Source of the DNA: Saprospiraceae bacterium | Lineage (GTDB): Bacteria; Bacteroidota; Bacteroidia; Chitinophagales; Saprospiraceae | Reading direction: 5' to 3' | Assembly: GCA_013042795.1 (NCBI GenBank) | Contig: JABDPK010000069.1 | Span: forward strand, 1-8,610 | DNA length: 8,610 nucleotides | Part shown: positions 1 through 6,929 of the stretch, one piece after another | Layout of the letters: the number at the start of each line of letters is the position of its first letter | Position numbering within the stretch: the first letter of the stretch is position 1 | The notes under the pieces: generated by a model | What the model saw: the letters and a program-made list of their open reading frames with translations, nothing else | Told to the model about the DNA's origin: nothing | Databases searched by the model: none | Position numbers and translations under genes: made by a program

Positions 1-807
1 TGTCGCCCAATTGGATTCATGCGTCAAACCAGGTTCCTCTGAAAGTACCATGTGAATAGTTCGAACGTACCATTTTCCTCCATGATCGAGTTTGAACTTG
101 AACATGCCTTTTGCATCTGTCCGCATGCTTTTTTCATCATGATGATGAGGCTCGTGATCTCCACCATGTGTATGGCTATGCCCGCCGTCCGAAAATCCTC
201 CATAGACCAGCTGATTTGATAAGGGTATCCCGTTACGCAATAATTGCATCTCCATATAATCTCCTTTTTCAAGATCATAGGGATTGGTTAAAGGAACAAA
301 TTCTATCGGATAGTCCAGAACAGTTTTCCAGTCTTCTGATCTCTCCTCTCCTACCTGGAAAATAATTTTGACGTGTTTGGAATATTTTTCAATAGCGGAC
401 TGATCCATCGTACCATCCTTCTTTCTTTGATCAAGGATATCCAATACACCATCATGCTCAAGGTATTCATTGAATGATTTTGCCTCCAGTTCTATATCCC
501 TTGCCCGTGTAGATACCCCCGCGACATAAGTGCCTGGCTCTCCGGTTTTAAAATGCAGTACCGTAATACTGCTGTCCAGTTCTGACCACTGGCTCGTGTC
601 GATAAGATTACGAATACCACTATGTACAATGCTGGCATCCAGCATTCTGTCTCTTGTTATAATATTATCACTTTCATTGAAAGTCCCATTATACAAATGG
701 ATGGTGGATGATGTGTTTGGGTCAAGGAAAAAGCTGTCCATCCTGAGGAACATATCATGGGCACTCAGAATTATAAAAGAAATAATGATAAGTAATATCT
801 TCTTCAT
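1..807 (-). CDS. DUF4198 / NikM-like secreted metal-binding protein (partial, C-terminus off the left edge)
   Basis: The frame is open for 269 codons from an ATG at 805-807 to the window edge with no stop. Residues 1-16 are a short signal peptide (MKK, hydrophobic core, LSA), and cleavage after Ala16 would leave His17 (AHDMFL) as the mature N-terminus. An N-proximal A-H-D/E motif of this kind is common in DUF4198 proteins, which are related to the NikM nickel/cobalt-uptake component. Residues 210-223 form a His-rich loop with seven His in 14 residues. Residues 230-252 (TDAKGMFKFKLDHGGKWYV and following) match the conserved C-terminal part of the family. The final residues (THESNWAT) resemble the family's last strands, so probably only about 5-20 residues are missing. 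Seen: signal peptide, His cluster and family-like blocks. Inferred: periplasmic binding of a transition metal. No transporter gene is visible in the window; any partner would lie to the left. Confidence 0.8.
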   Translation of the reverse strand, partial: MKKILLIIISFIILSAHDMFLRMDSFFLDPNTSSTIHLYNGTFNESDNIITRDRMLDASIVHSGIRNLIDTSQWSELDSSITVLHFKTGEPGTYVAGVSTRARDIELEAKSFNEYLEHDGVLDILDQRKKDGTMDQSAIEKYSKHVKIIFQVGEERSEDWKTVLDYPIEFVPLTNPYDLEKGDYMEMQLLRNGIPLSNQLVYGGFSDGGHSHTHGGDHEPHHHDEKSMRTDAKGMFKFKLDHGGKWYVRTIHMVLSEEPGLTHESNWAT

Positions 808-913
808 ACGATTTTGCTTAAACTAAAATTAGCAATTTGCTTATGAATTATTGTAATGAATAAATCATATCGGAACTTTCCATAGTTGTTAATTCAGTAA
901 TAACAGAAATGTT

Positions 914-942
914 TTGATTTTAATCACTGTTTCTCTTATAAT
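914..942 (+). promoter_or_regulatory. Possible promoter for the CHAD gene
   Basis: TTGATT (914-919) and a perfect TATAAT (937-942) are separated by 17 bp, and the -10 box ends 24 bp before the GTG start at 967. This is the classical sigma-70 arrangement. Bacteroidota primary sigma factors prefer TTTG / TAnnTTTG; a TTTG is present at 913-916 but the -7 element matches only its TA. The region is AT-rich, so a chance match is quite possible. Confidence 0.3.
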
Positions 943-966
943 TAGAATTCTAACAAACTTTGAATT

Positions 967-1803
967 GTGTCAAAAAAAGATTCTTATATCAGGAATTACC
1001 ACAGGAAACTGACCATAAGCTTTTTGAAGGATATTCACAATGTCAATAAAAAAGCGTCTGAAAAAAATATTCATAAACTGCGTGTATCGATTAAAAAACT
1101 TAGAGCCTTATGGTTCTTCATTGAAAGTGTTTCAAATCCAGAGTTCAAGGCAGACAAACATCGACAAGTCGTAAAAGCTCTATTTAAAAAATCCGGGGTA
1201 ATCAGAGAAGCACAGATCAATGAAAATATTGCAGATAATATCGATAAAGCTTCCCTGGTATATTATAAGGTTTTTCTAAAAAACAGGCAGAGAGAAACGA
1301 AACAAGATTTGGAAAAAGTATTGGACCGCCTGGATCTGAATAAACTCAAAAGACGAGATCAAAAGCTATTAAAAAGTATCCAAAGCCTTAGTACTAAAAA
1401 AATAACCAGTGAGGTTATTGGATTTGTGCGAGAACAGATGGAAGAGATAAAAGCCATCATTGATCAATCTCCCGACGATTATGATTTACATGAAATCAGG
1501 AAACATTTCAGGAATATCACTTCCATTCTTGCCATACTAAAATCTATTGATCCTAAGAAAATAAATCCTTCATCATATAAACGAATTCGAAGGCAGTATG
1601 AAATGATTGGTGAATGGCATGATCAACTCGAATTCATTTCTTCCCTGGCAGTATATCTAAGCTGGAGTGATCAGACAAAAGACTATAAAGATGTGAAAAA
1701 GACGATCAAATCAATTAATGAGCTCATTGAGAAAAAACAAAAAGCAATACGAAAATCAATGAAAAAAATGCTCAAGGTTCAAAAAGCTCTTTTCAATGTC
1801 TGA
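967..1803 (+). CDS. CHAD domain protein (probable polyphosphate-binding)
   Basis: This 278-residue, very lysine-rich, all-helical protein has the two-repeat pattern of CHAD (conserved histidine alpha-helical domain, PF05235). The first repeat has IHKLRVSIKKLR at 35-46 (His36, Arg39, Lys43/44, Arg46) and a following REAQIN block near 80-85. The second has LHEIRKHFRN at 174-183 (His175, Arg178, Lys179, Arg182) and IGEWHDQLE at 214-222. In this family the conserved His and basic residues line a groove that binds polyphosphate, and CHAD proteins often localise to polyphosphate granules. There is no signal peptide or membrane segment, so it is cytoplasmic. There is no CYTH domain, unlike many CHAD fusions. 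The start is GTG: an in-frame TGA lies at 961-963 and the next Met is residue 158, inside the domain, so no ATG alternative fits. The 3' end is convergent with the SRPBCC gene, 20 bp away. Confidence 0.88.
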   Translation: MSKKDSYIRNYHRKLTISFLKDIHNVNKKASEKNIHKLRVSIKKLRALWFFIESVSNPEFKADKHRQVVKALFKKSGVIREAQINENIADNIDKASLVYYKVFLKNRQRETKQDLEKVLDRLDLNKLKRRDQKLLKSIQSLSTKKITSEVIGFVREQMEEIKAIIDQSPDDYDLHEIRKHFRNITSILAILKSIDPKKINPSSYKRIRRQYEMIGEWHDQLEFISSLAVYLSWSDQTKDYKDVKKTIKSINELIEKKQKAIRKSMKKMLKVQKALFNV

Positions 1804-1823
1804 AACAATTTATTCGACAAAAT

Positions 1824-2423
1824 TCACTGATCTGCAGATTCCACATTTACCTCCTCAGTAACTGCTTCAACCGGCTCAGGAAAATAATCGGTCGTATTCT
1901 CTTCAATCAACTTCTTGAGTGCATTAAAGTTTTTTGTTTCCTGTTTTGTGAAAGCGCCGCCGAACATTTCCATAATAGCAAACATGGACTTCATGACCAG
2001 GCCTTTCGCCTTGACATTTGAATCAGATTTAATTGTTGTTATCCCATCGGATTCTGTATGGGATATCTTCTGTTCAAAATCCATGAATTGACTGTCGAAA
2101 TGCAAGACCACATACTCAAAGTCTTTATAATCAACCAGGGTTTGAATCATTTCAAAATCTGCTTGACCCTCTCCCGGGTTCACAATGACCTTGTATTTAC
2201 TGCCAAGCTGATCCTGCTCACCTTCGATGAGTTCAATACTTTTAAATCCTTCAAGCCACTGGTCGTATTTTGATTCATCTTTGGATACTGCCCAGGCTTC
2301 TTTCGCAGATTTATTGACGGTTATTTCTGCACCATAATTGATTGTCGGCTTGATCAATCCAACCAGGAAAAAGAGAACAATAAGCGCAACAACAAAGAAG
2401 AAGATATATTTAAGGACTTTCAT
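1824..2423 (-). CDS. Membrane-anchored SRPBCC-family protein
   Basis: This is a 199-residue protein starting at the ATG at 2421-2423. Residues 5-24 are one strongly hydrophobic segment (an uncleaved anchor or signal). Residues 30-175 have the pattern of the START/SRPBCC (polyketide cyclase-like) fold: an opening strand and helix (INKS-type region, KEAWAVSKDESKYDQWLEGF at 41-60), central strands, and a long C-terminal helix (KNFNALKKLIEE, 164-175). The tail at 180-199 is acidic (several Glu/Asp) and probably disordered. SRPBCC domains hold hydrophobic ligands in a deep cavity, but the ligand cannot be read from sequence and no catalytic residues are evident. It lies 84 bp downstream of the TonB-dependent receptor on the same strand with no obvious terminator between them, so readthrough cotranscription is possible. 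The family assignment rests on fold-level pattern, so function is unassigned. Confidence 0.78.
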   Translation of the reverse strand: MKVLKYIFFFVVALIVLFFLVGLIKPTINYGAEITVNKSAKEAWAVSKDESKYDQWLEGFKSIELIEGEQDQLGSKYKVIVNPGEGQADFEMIQTLVDYKDFEYVVLHFDSQFMDFEQKISHTESDGITTIKSDSNVKAKGLVMKSMFAIMEMFGGAFTKQETKNFNALKKLIEENTTDYFPEPVEAVTEEVNVESADQ

Positions 2424-2507
2424 TTTATTTGATTTTTAATTAAAATAAAACACAGATGTCTTTAAAGATAAGGATTAATTCATACAAGATTGCTAATTGA
2501 ATACAGA

Positions 2508-5120
2508 CTACCAAAATGCCCTGAATGACATAAGAAGTGTTCTTTGCAGCAATTGTTTTTCGATTTCATACCACTCCGGAATCCCGTCAGTATCATCCAG
2601 GTCAGCAAGATAAAACTCCCTCGAAAATGTATTTGTATTATTGAGAACATTGATGACTGAACAACTTAATTCTATTTGAAATGGAAGTCTTTTGATCTCA
2701 GGATGATAACTTATCCCAAGGTCAATCCTGTGATAGTCTTTCAACCTGGATTGATTCAAGTCTTCATAAACCAGGAAATAATAATCATCGTCTTCAGGCT
2801 GATCTATATAGCTGGGCTCACTGAATGGCAGCCCTGTTTTGTAATGATAACTTGCAAGGAAGGTCAGGTCTTTAAATCTCCAATTATTAAGAATACTGAA
2901 GGTATGCATCTGGTCATTGCTTGCAGGGAAAGGGTCTTCTTCTATATCATCAAATATATACGCCCCCTTACTGAGAGAATATTTGATCCAACTTGTATTT
3001 AAAGGAAAGGACTTCTTTACCAAAACATCAATTCCCCTGGACGAAGCATTACCATAATAAAAATCATCCTCCAGCTCAATGCCTGATTGTAAAAATGATG
3101 CAAGCGTCGTCAATCCTTCGATTTTGTTATAGTAGGCTTCCATATCCACCATCCAGCCTTTTCTCTGGAAGATTACGCCTGCCGAGATTTTTTTCGATTC
3201 AATAAATGTATTATCGAGTTCTTCATTATCTATGATCCAGACATTGGTATTCAGACCAAGGTCATTATCACCGAAGTCTTTCAACTGGCTAATATATTGT
3301 TGAAAAATTCCAGTTGCTACCTTTAACTTGAAAAAAGGAGATAGTGCAAATTGTGCATTCAATCGTGGTGATATAACAAGTGAATTTGCCTGGTCAAATC
3401 GAATAAGCTTGATCCCGCCATCTATACTTAGACTTTTATTATTGAATTTAAAATTTGAATAAGTATTCCAGAAATCGGCAGTGATATTTGAAACGTCTTC
3501 CAGCTCCGGTTCAAAATCATTCATGCTGAGGAATGAAAAACCAACTTTCTTTTTGTTTCGGTTTACACCAACAGTCGCATTGAATTCCTGATTTATTTGC
3601 CATTCATTTTCCAGGTAAAGTGTTTGGTCAGAGATTCCATTTGTTATGTTGTTTTCTTCCACAAGTTCATCTCCAAATTCAATGATACTATTCCCATAGT
3701 TGTTGTCATAGTCTGAATAACTATACCCTGCCCTTATCTCTCCTCGTTCATTGTATTTCAATCGTACGGCTCCATGGAAGGCAGAAGAATTATAACTCAG
3801 GATATCATTGGTATACAACCTGTCATCGATTAATTGTGTGCTGTAGCTAAAATCATTTTTACTTTTAAAATAGCTTGCTTCCAAAGAGACAGAGGAATGC
3901 GGATTATAAATAAGCTTGGAATTGATATCGTAATAATCAAGATTTTGCTGGGCGGCCAAATCACCCAGTTCAACCTCTTCCTTTTCATCATCTATTTTCG
4001 AATTCTGAAACACCTTGGAAGTATACCTTACCAGTGTCGGAGAATCAAATAAAGCATTTATTGTCTTTCGCCCGGCTGCCAAAACACTTAATTTATTTTC
4101 AATTAATGGGAATTCGATATATCCATGAGCTTCTGACAAGGTGGTTCCGAATCCGCCATGTATTTTGTCGGTTACAGAATCTGTGAGTGAAATATCAACA
4201 ACTCCTCCCACCCGGTTATCATACTTCGAATTAAAGACTCCTTTATAGACATTCACTTCACCGATAACAAATGGATTCAAGGCCGAAATCATACCAAATA
4301 CATGTCCGGGTTCATACAGGACTGCATCTTCCCAGATTATTAGATTCTGATCTGGTGTACTTCCCCGAATATTCAGATTGGACGCACTCTCATCTGAGCT
4401 CGATATACCTGGCAGCAGTTGAATTGATTTTAACACATCTCCTTCAAGGAAAGTACTTCGATCCAATAACAGACCATAGTCCAAATCCAGGGAACTGTAC
4501 TCCTGCCCTTCCGATATCCCGTCAAGTATATAAGATTTGACTATGATTTCTTCGCTAAATAATCCTTCATCGAGTTCAAGATAAATATCCAGGCAATCAT
4601 CCTGGTTGATTTCTACAACCGGAATTTCCAGCTCTTTGTAGCCTATATGACTAATGCTTATTTTTTGGTTCTTATAGGCATCAAAGGTCCATTCAAAGCC
4701 CCCGTCATCCTCGGAATAAACACCTTGATTCATTGTGGCGAGGAATATATTTACATAAGGTATCCCGGCTTTGGATTCTTTATCCCGAACCGTTCCGCAG
4801 AACGTATATTTTCCGGGCTTACTACTGAATAAGATTACCGTATTATCAACGAGGCGATATTCGATTGGAAAATTGAAAAACAACCCGGGTAACATTGTAT
4901 CCCGATCTCTCAAGTCAATCTGACCTGTAAACCGGAATTCCCCGATCAGATCAGGATCAAAATTAAAAACCAGTTCAGACTGACTTTCAATATAATCGAT
5001 TACATCAAACAGGTTTTCACTATTGAATTCTTTTACAGACTGACTGGTTCCGGCTGACTGCAAGAATGAAAGAAAGAAAATAATCCAGAGTACTTTCCGG
5101 CTATACCAGCTTTTATTCAT
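2508..5120 (-). CDS. TonB-dependent outer-membrane receptor with STN signalling domain
   Basis: This 870-residue receptor has, in order, a signal peptide (about 1-24, hydrophobic core LWIIFFLSFL); an STN (secretin/TonB short N-terminal) domain at about 28-100; a CarboxypepD_reg-like beta-sandwich at about 107-190 (GTVRDKESKAGIPYVNI, then an SEDDGGFEW block); a possible TonB box near 190-196 (EEIIVKS); a plug at about 220-312 (LNIRGSTPDQNLIIWEDAVLY at 249-269, RVGGVVDISL at 303-312); and a beta-barrel to the end. The last residue is Trp after SFRAF, consistent with a C-terminal outer-membrane assembly signal. The protein would take up a substrate energised by TonB-ExbBD. The STN domain marks it as a transducer that signals to the neighbouring FecR, whose gene ends 38 bp upstream. 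No SusD-like gene follows. The barrel sequence does not reveal whether the ligand is a siderophore, peptide or glycan. Confidence 0.93.
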   Translation of the reverse strand: MNKSWYSRKVLWIIFFLSFLQSAGTSQSVKEFNSENLFDVIDYIESQSELVFNFDPDLIGEFRFTGQIDLRDRDTMLPGLFFNFPIEYRLVDNTVILFSSKPGKYTFCGTVRDKESKAGIPYVNIFLATMNQGVYSEDDGGFEWTFDAYKNQKISISHIGYKELEIPVVEINQDDCLDIYLELDEGLFSEEIIVKSYILDGISEGQEYSSLDLDYGLLLDRSTFLEGDVLKSIQLLPGISSSDESASNLNIRGSTPDQNLIIWEDAVLYEPGHVFGMISALNPFVIGEVNVYKGVFNSKYDNRVGGVVDISLTDSVTDKIHGGFGTTLSEAHGYIEFPLIENKLSVLAAGRKTINALFDSPTLVRYTSKVFQNSKIDDEKEEVELGDLAAQQNLDYYDINSKLIYNPHSSVSLEASYFKSKNDFSYSTQLIDDRLYTNDILSYNSSAFHGAVRLKYNERGEIRAGYSYSDYDNNYGNSIIEFGDELVEENNITNGISDQTLYLENEWQINQEFNATVGVNRNKKKVGFSFLSMNDFEPELEDVSNITADFWNTYSNFKFNNKSLSIDGGIKLIRFDQANSLVISPRLNAQFALSPFFKLKVATGIFQQYISQLKDFGDNDLGLNTNVWIIDNEELDNTFIESKKISAGVIFQRKGWMVDMEAYYNKIEGLTTLASFLQSGIELEDDFYYGNASSRGIDVLVKKSFPLNTSWIKYSLSKGAYIFDDIEEDPFPASNDQMHTFSILNNWRFKDLTFLASYHYKTGLPFSEPSYIDQPEDDDYYFLVYEDLNQSRLKDYHRIDLGISYHPEIKRLPFQIELSCSVINVLNNTNTFSREFYLADLDDTDGIPEWYEIEKQLLQRTLLMSFRAFW

Positions 5121-5158
5121 GGATGTGAAAACTATTTTTAGAGAAAGATATACAGATT

Positions 5159-6067
5159 CTATTCAATCTTAGAAACTTCAACAATACGCTTTGTTTCGTC
5201 CAGTTGATATTCCAGTTTCATGGGTTGACAAATTGAACTCAAAGCCGCATCAAGGTCATCATGTTTAAATACTCCATTAAAGGTCTTGTCCAATTCAGGC
5301 AAACGGATCTTAATATTGTATTGCCTCTCCAACTCTCTGAAAACCTCGTTGATATCTTCTTGGTAAAAACGTGAAAGACCTTCTTTCCATTGTGGCTGTA
5401 TGTGTTCTATTAAATTCTTTTCTTTCATTTCTCCTTTCACCACAGATATTGATTCTCCGGGTTCCAGAATACCTGACTGATTATTAAAACGTACAGCTAC
5501 AGAACCCTCGTAACATTCTACATTCAATTGACGCCCTCGAGAGCGAACATTAAACGATGTACCCAAAACCTCAACATTTCCATTTTCAGTAGAAACTATA
5601 AACGGAACTCCCTTCTTTACCTTGAATAAGGCTTCCCCGCTTAGTACGATATTTCTTGACGAATCATATTTTCTTTTATTGTAACGGATCTCTGATCCAT
5701 CGTTGATTAGAATTTCAGAATCATCAGGCAGAACATATTCTATATTTGAAGCAAATGGAGCTGAAACTATTTCAGCAGAATTCAAAAAGTAATTTCCAGC
5801 AAAAATTATCACAGCAATTGAAGCGGCCAGGCCGGTCCACCATTTTAAACCCAGTTTCCTTGTTTTTCTCTCAGGACTAAGTTTGTTTTTCCTGAGTTTT
5901 GCATATTGTTCTTCAACATCAAACCCGGGTACTGCAAAATCATCAGTCACCTTCCTGATCTTTTCAAGTGCATCAAGATCACCGCTTTCCTTTAATGAAC
6001 TCAGTTCATCCTTGGTTAACTCACCCGACAGCCACCTGGCATACAATGTGTCTTTTTCTTTTTCCAT
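5159..6067 (-). CDS. FecR-family transmembrane anti-sigma factor
   Basis: This 302-residue protein has the standard Bacteroidota FecR layout. Residues 1-50 are a charged cytoplasmic anti-sigma segment that includes the YARWLSGELT motif at 9-18. A single membrane helix spans about 76-95 (WWTGLAASIAVIIFAGNYFL). The periplasmic FecR domain covers about 100-210, with the signature stretches LSGEALFKVKKGVPFIV at 142-158 and VLGTSFNVR at 167-175. A C-terminal DUF4974 / STN-like domain lies at about 233-300. In the FecIRA model it holds the sigma factor at the membrane and releases or activates it when the receptor's STN domain reports ligand. It lies between its sigma gene (78 bp upstream) and its receptor gene (38 bp downstream) on one strand, which supports a dedicated trio. 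The start is the ATG at 6065-6067, which gives the normal N-terminus for the family. Confidence 0.94.
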   Translation of the reverse strand: MEKEKDTLYARWLSGELTKDELSSLKESGDLDALEKIRKVTDDFAVPGFDVEEQYAKLRKNKLSPERKTRKLGLKWWTGLAASIAVIIFAGNYFLNSAEIVSAPFASNIEYVLPDDSEILINDGSEIRYNKRKYDSSRNIVLSGEALFKVKKGVPFIVSTENGNVEVLGTSFNVRSRGRQLNVECYEGSVAVRFNNQSGILEPGESISVVKGEMKEKNLIEHIQPQWKEGLSRFYQEDINEVFRELERQYNIKIRLPELDKTFNGVFKHDDLDAALSSICQPMKLEYQLDETKRIVEVSKIE

Positions 6068-6077
6068 TGGTATTTGA

Positions 6078-6102
6078 CCCCTTCTTCCAAATTTAAAAGG
6101 GG
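6078..6102 (-). promoter_or_regulatory. Inverted repeat just upstream of the fecR-type gene
   Basis: In the minus-strand transcript, CCCCTT (6102-6097) can pair with AAGGGG (6083-6078). One G-U and one further A-U pair extend the stem around an A/T-rich loop. The hairpin ends 10 nt before the ATG of the anti-sigma gene. No U-tract follows, so it is not a typical intrinsic terminator. The loop region contains TAAATTTG (6095-6088), a full match to the Bacteroidota -7 consensus TAnnTTTG, but no TTTG lies at the usual -33 spacing. Either reading, translational control or an internal promoter, is inference. Confidence 0.25.
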
Positions 6103-6145
6103 GAACTATTGCTTTGTATATTAAACAGTCAAACCTCTCTTTACC

Positions 6146-6649
6146 CTATATTTTTGGATGAATTTTTTTCAAGCTTGATAATGCCACATGCATTCTTTTC
6201 TCGACAGCCTTCACACTTATTTCCAGTATTTCTGCAATTTCCCGGTATGTTTTCCTGTCAATTCTATTCATTAAAAATACGACTCTCTGCTTTTCCGGAA
6301 GATCTGAAATAGCCTGTGTCAATCTCTCTTTGAATTCCTTTCCCTCGAGTATAAACTGGGGCGACTGTTCATAACTATCACTTTTCTGTCTTTGCTCAAA
6401 TTTTAAAACGACCTTTTGGTGTGCGACCTGGTTCAGGAATAAATTATTCATGACGACATACAGGTAGGACCTTGCCTTTTCGTACAAGACTTTTGCGCAA
6501 TTCTCCCAAAGTTTTCCAAAAGCTTCCTGAACAAGGTCTTCCGCCATTTCAAGATTTCCGGATTTATAATACATGAAATTCCTCAACTCCTGAGAATGCG
6601 CAAGGAAAATACTTTTAAAATGATTCTCTTGACAGAGGCTTTTAGACAT
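6146..6649 (-). CDS. ECF (FecI-like) RNA polymerase sigma factor
   Basis: This 167-residue protein has the two-domain build of ECF sigma factors. Region 2 spans about 12-75 with the core-binding and -10-binding helices (GNLEMAEDLVQEAFGKLWEN at 31-50; ARSYLYVVMNNLFLNQ at 59-74). A linker follows, and region 4 spans about 108-163 (LPEKQRVVFLMNRID at 117-131; a helix-turn-helix with TYREIAEILEISVKAVEKR at 134-152). It would direct RNA polymerase to a small regulon, probably including its own receptor operon, and be held by the adjacent FecR. The start is the ATG at 6647-6649; an in-frame TAA five codons upstream (6662-6664, minus) rules out a much longer form. It is the first gene of the minus-strand trio, and a -7 promoter-like element lies just upstream. 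Confidence 0.94.
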   Translation of the reverse strand: MSKSLCQENHFKSIFLAHSQELRNFMYYKSGNLEMAEDLVQEAFGKLWENCAKVLYEKARSYLYVVMNNLFLNQVAHQKVVLKFEQRQKSDSYEQSPQFILEGKEFKERLTQAISDLPEKQRVVFLMNRIDRKTYREIAEILEISVKAVEKRMHVALSSLKKIHPKI

Positions 6650-6672
6650 TCGTTCTCTGATTTAAACAGCTA

Positions 6673-6680
6673 CAAACTTA
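6673..6680 (-). promoter_or_regulatory. Candidate -7 promoter element for the sigma-factor operon
   Basis: Read on the minus strand, 6680-6673 is TAAGTTTG, a full match to the Bacteroidota -7 consensus TAnnTTTG. It lies 23 bp before the ATG at 6649, giving a leader of roughly 15-20 nt. The -33 element is poor: the nearest TTG on that strand (6696-6694) is only 13 bp from the -7 box, shorter than the usual spacing of about 19-21 bp. Confidence 0.35.
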
Positions 6681-6683
6681 AAA

Positions 6684-6748
6684 ATTTTGAATGCAAGACA
6701 TGACTTAAAAATTACCCAATTACACATCGTGACCTGCATATTCAAAAT
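6684..6748. repeat. Imperfect inverted repeat in the divergent intergenic region
   Basis: ATTTTGAATGCA (6684-6695) is matched in inverted orientation by TGCA-TA-TTCAAAAT (6735-6748). That is 12 paired positions interrupted only by a two-base insertion, with 39 bases between the arms. It lies just upstream of the sigma gene's candidate -7 element and could be an operator or a cruciform. Its AT-richness makes chance occurrence plausible. Confidence 0.25.
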
Positions 6749-6929
6749 ATTCTTCCAAAAAAAAGAAAATACAGGTAGGGTAAAAGTGATATCTCTTGTT
6801 TCATATTAAAATTTATCAATAATACAGACTTGCAACTATAAGTAAAAGATCTACAATTCCAATTCAGAGTATTTAACAAATTAAAATTTTACTGTGAATC
6901 AATCATGTAAAATGAAATTATTAAACAAT

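Noticed and set aside
24..278. An 84-codon open frame on the minus strand and overlapping plus-strand frames at 111-365 and 530-826.
   Set aside because: All are out of frame with the 269-codon DUF4198 reading frame that covers 1-807 and has clear family features; they are shadows of it.
824..831. TAATTTTA on the minus strand upstream of the DUF4198 gene as a -7 promoter element.
   Set aside because: It lacks the final G of TAnnTTTG and has no TTTG at the usual -33 distance, so it is too weak to annotate in AT-rich DNA.
1804..1823. A bidirectional terminator between the convergent CHAD and SRPBCC genes.
   Set aside because: The 20-base gap contains no inverted repeat long enough to form a stem.
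2459..2468. Perfect 10-base palindrome TCTTTAAAGA between the SRPBCC and receptor genes.
   Set aside because: It has no loop, is short and AT-rich, and has no U-tract after it, so there is no support for a terminator or a specific binding site.
4271..4540. An 89-codon plus-strand open frame inside the receptor gene, with similar frames at 2676-3002, 2993-3205, 3834-4052 and 4647-4832.
   Set aside because: They lie antisense within a well-supported receptor gene and show no domain, signal peptide or upstream element of their own.
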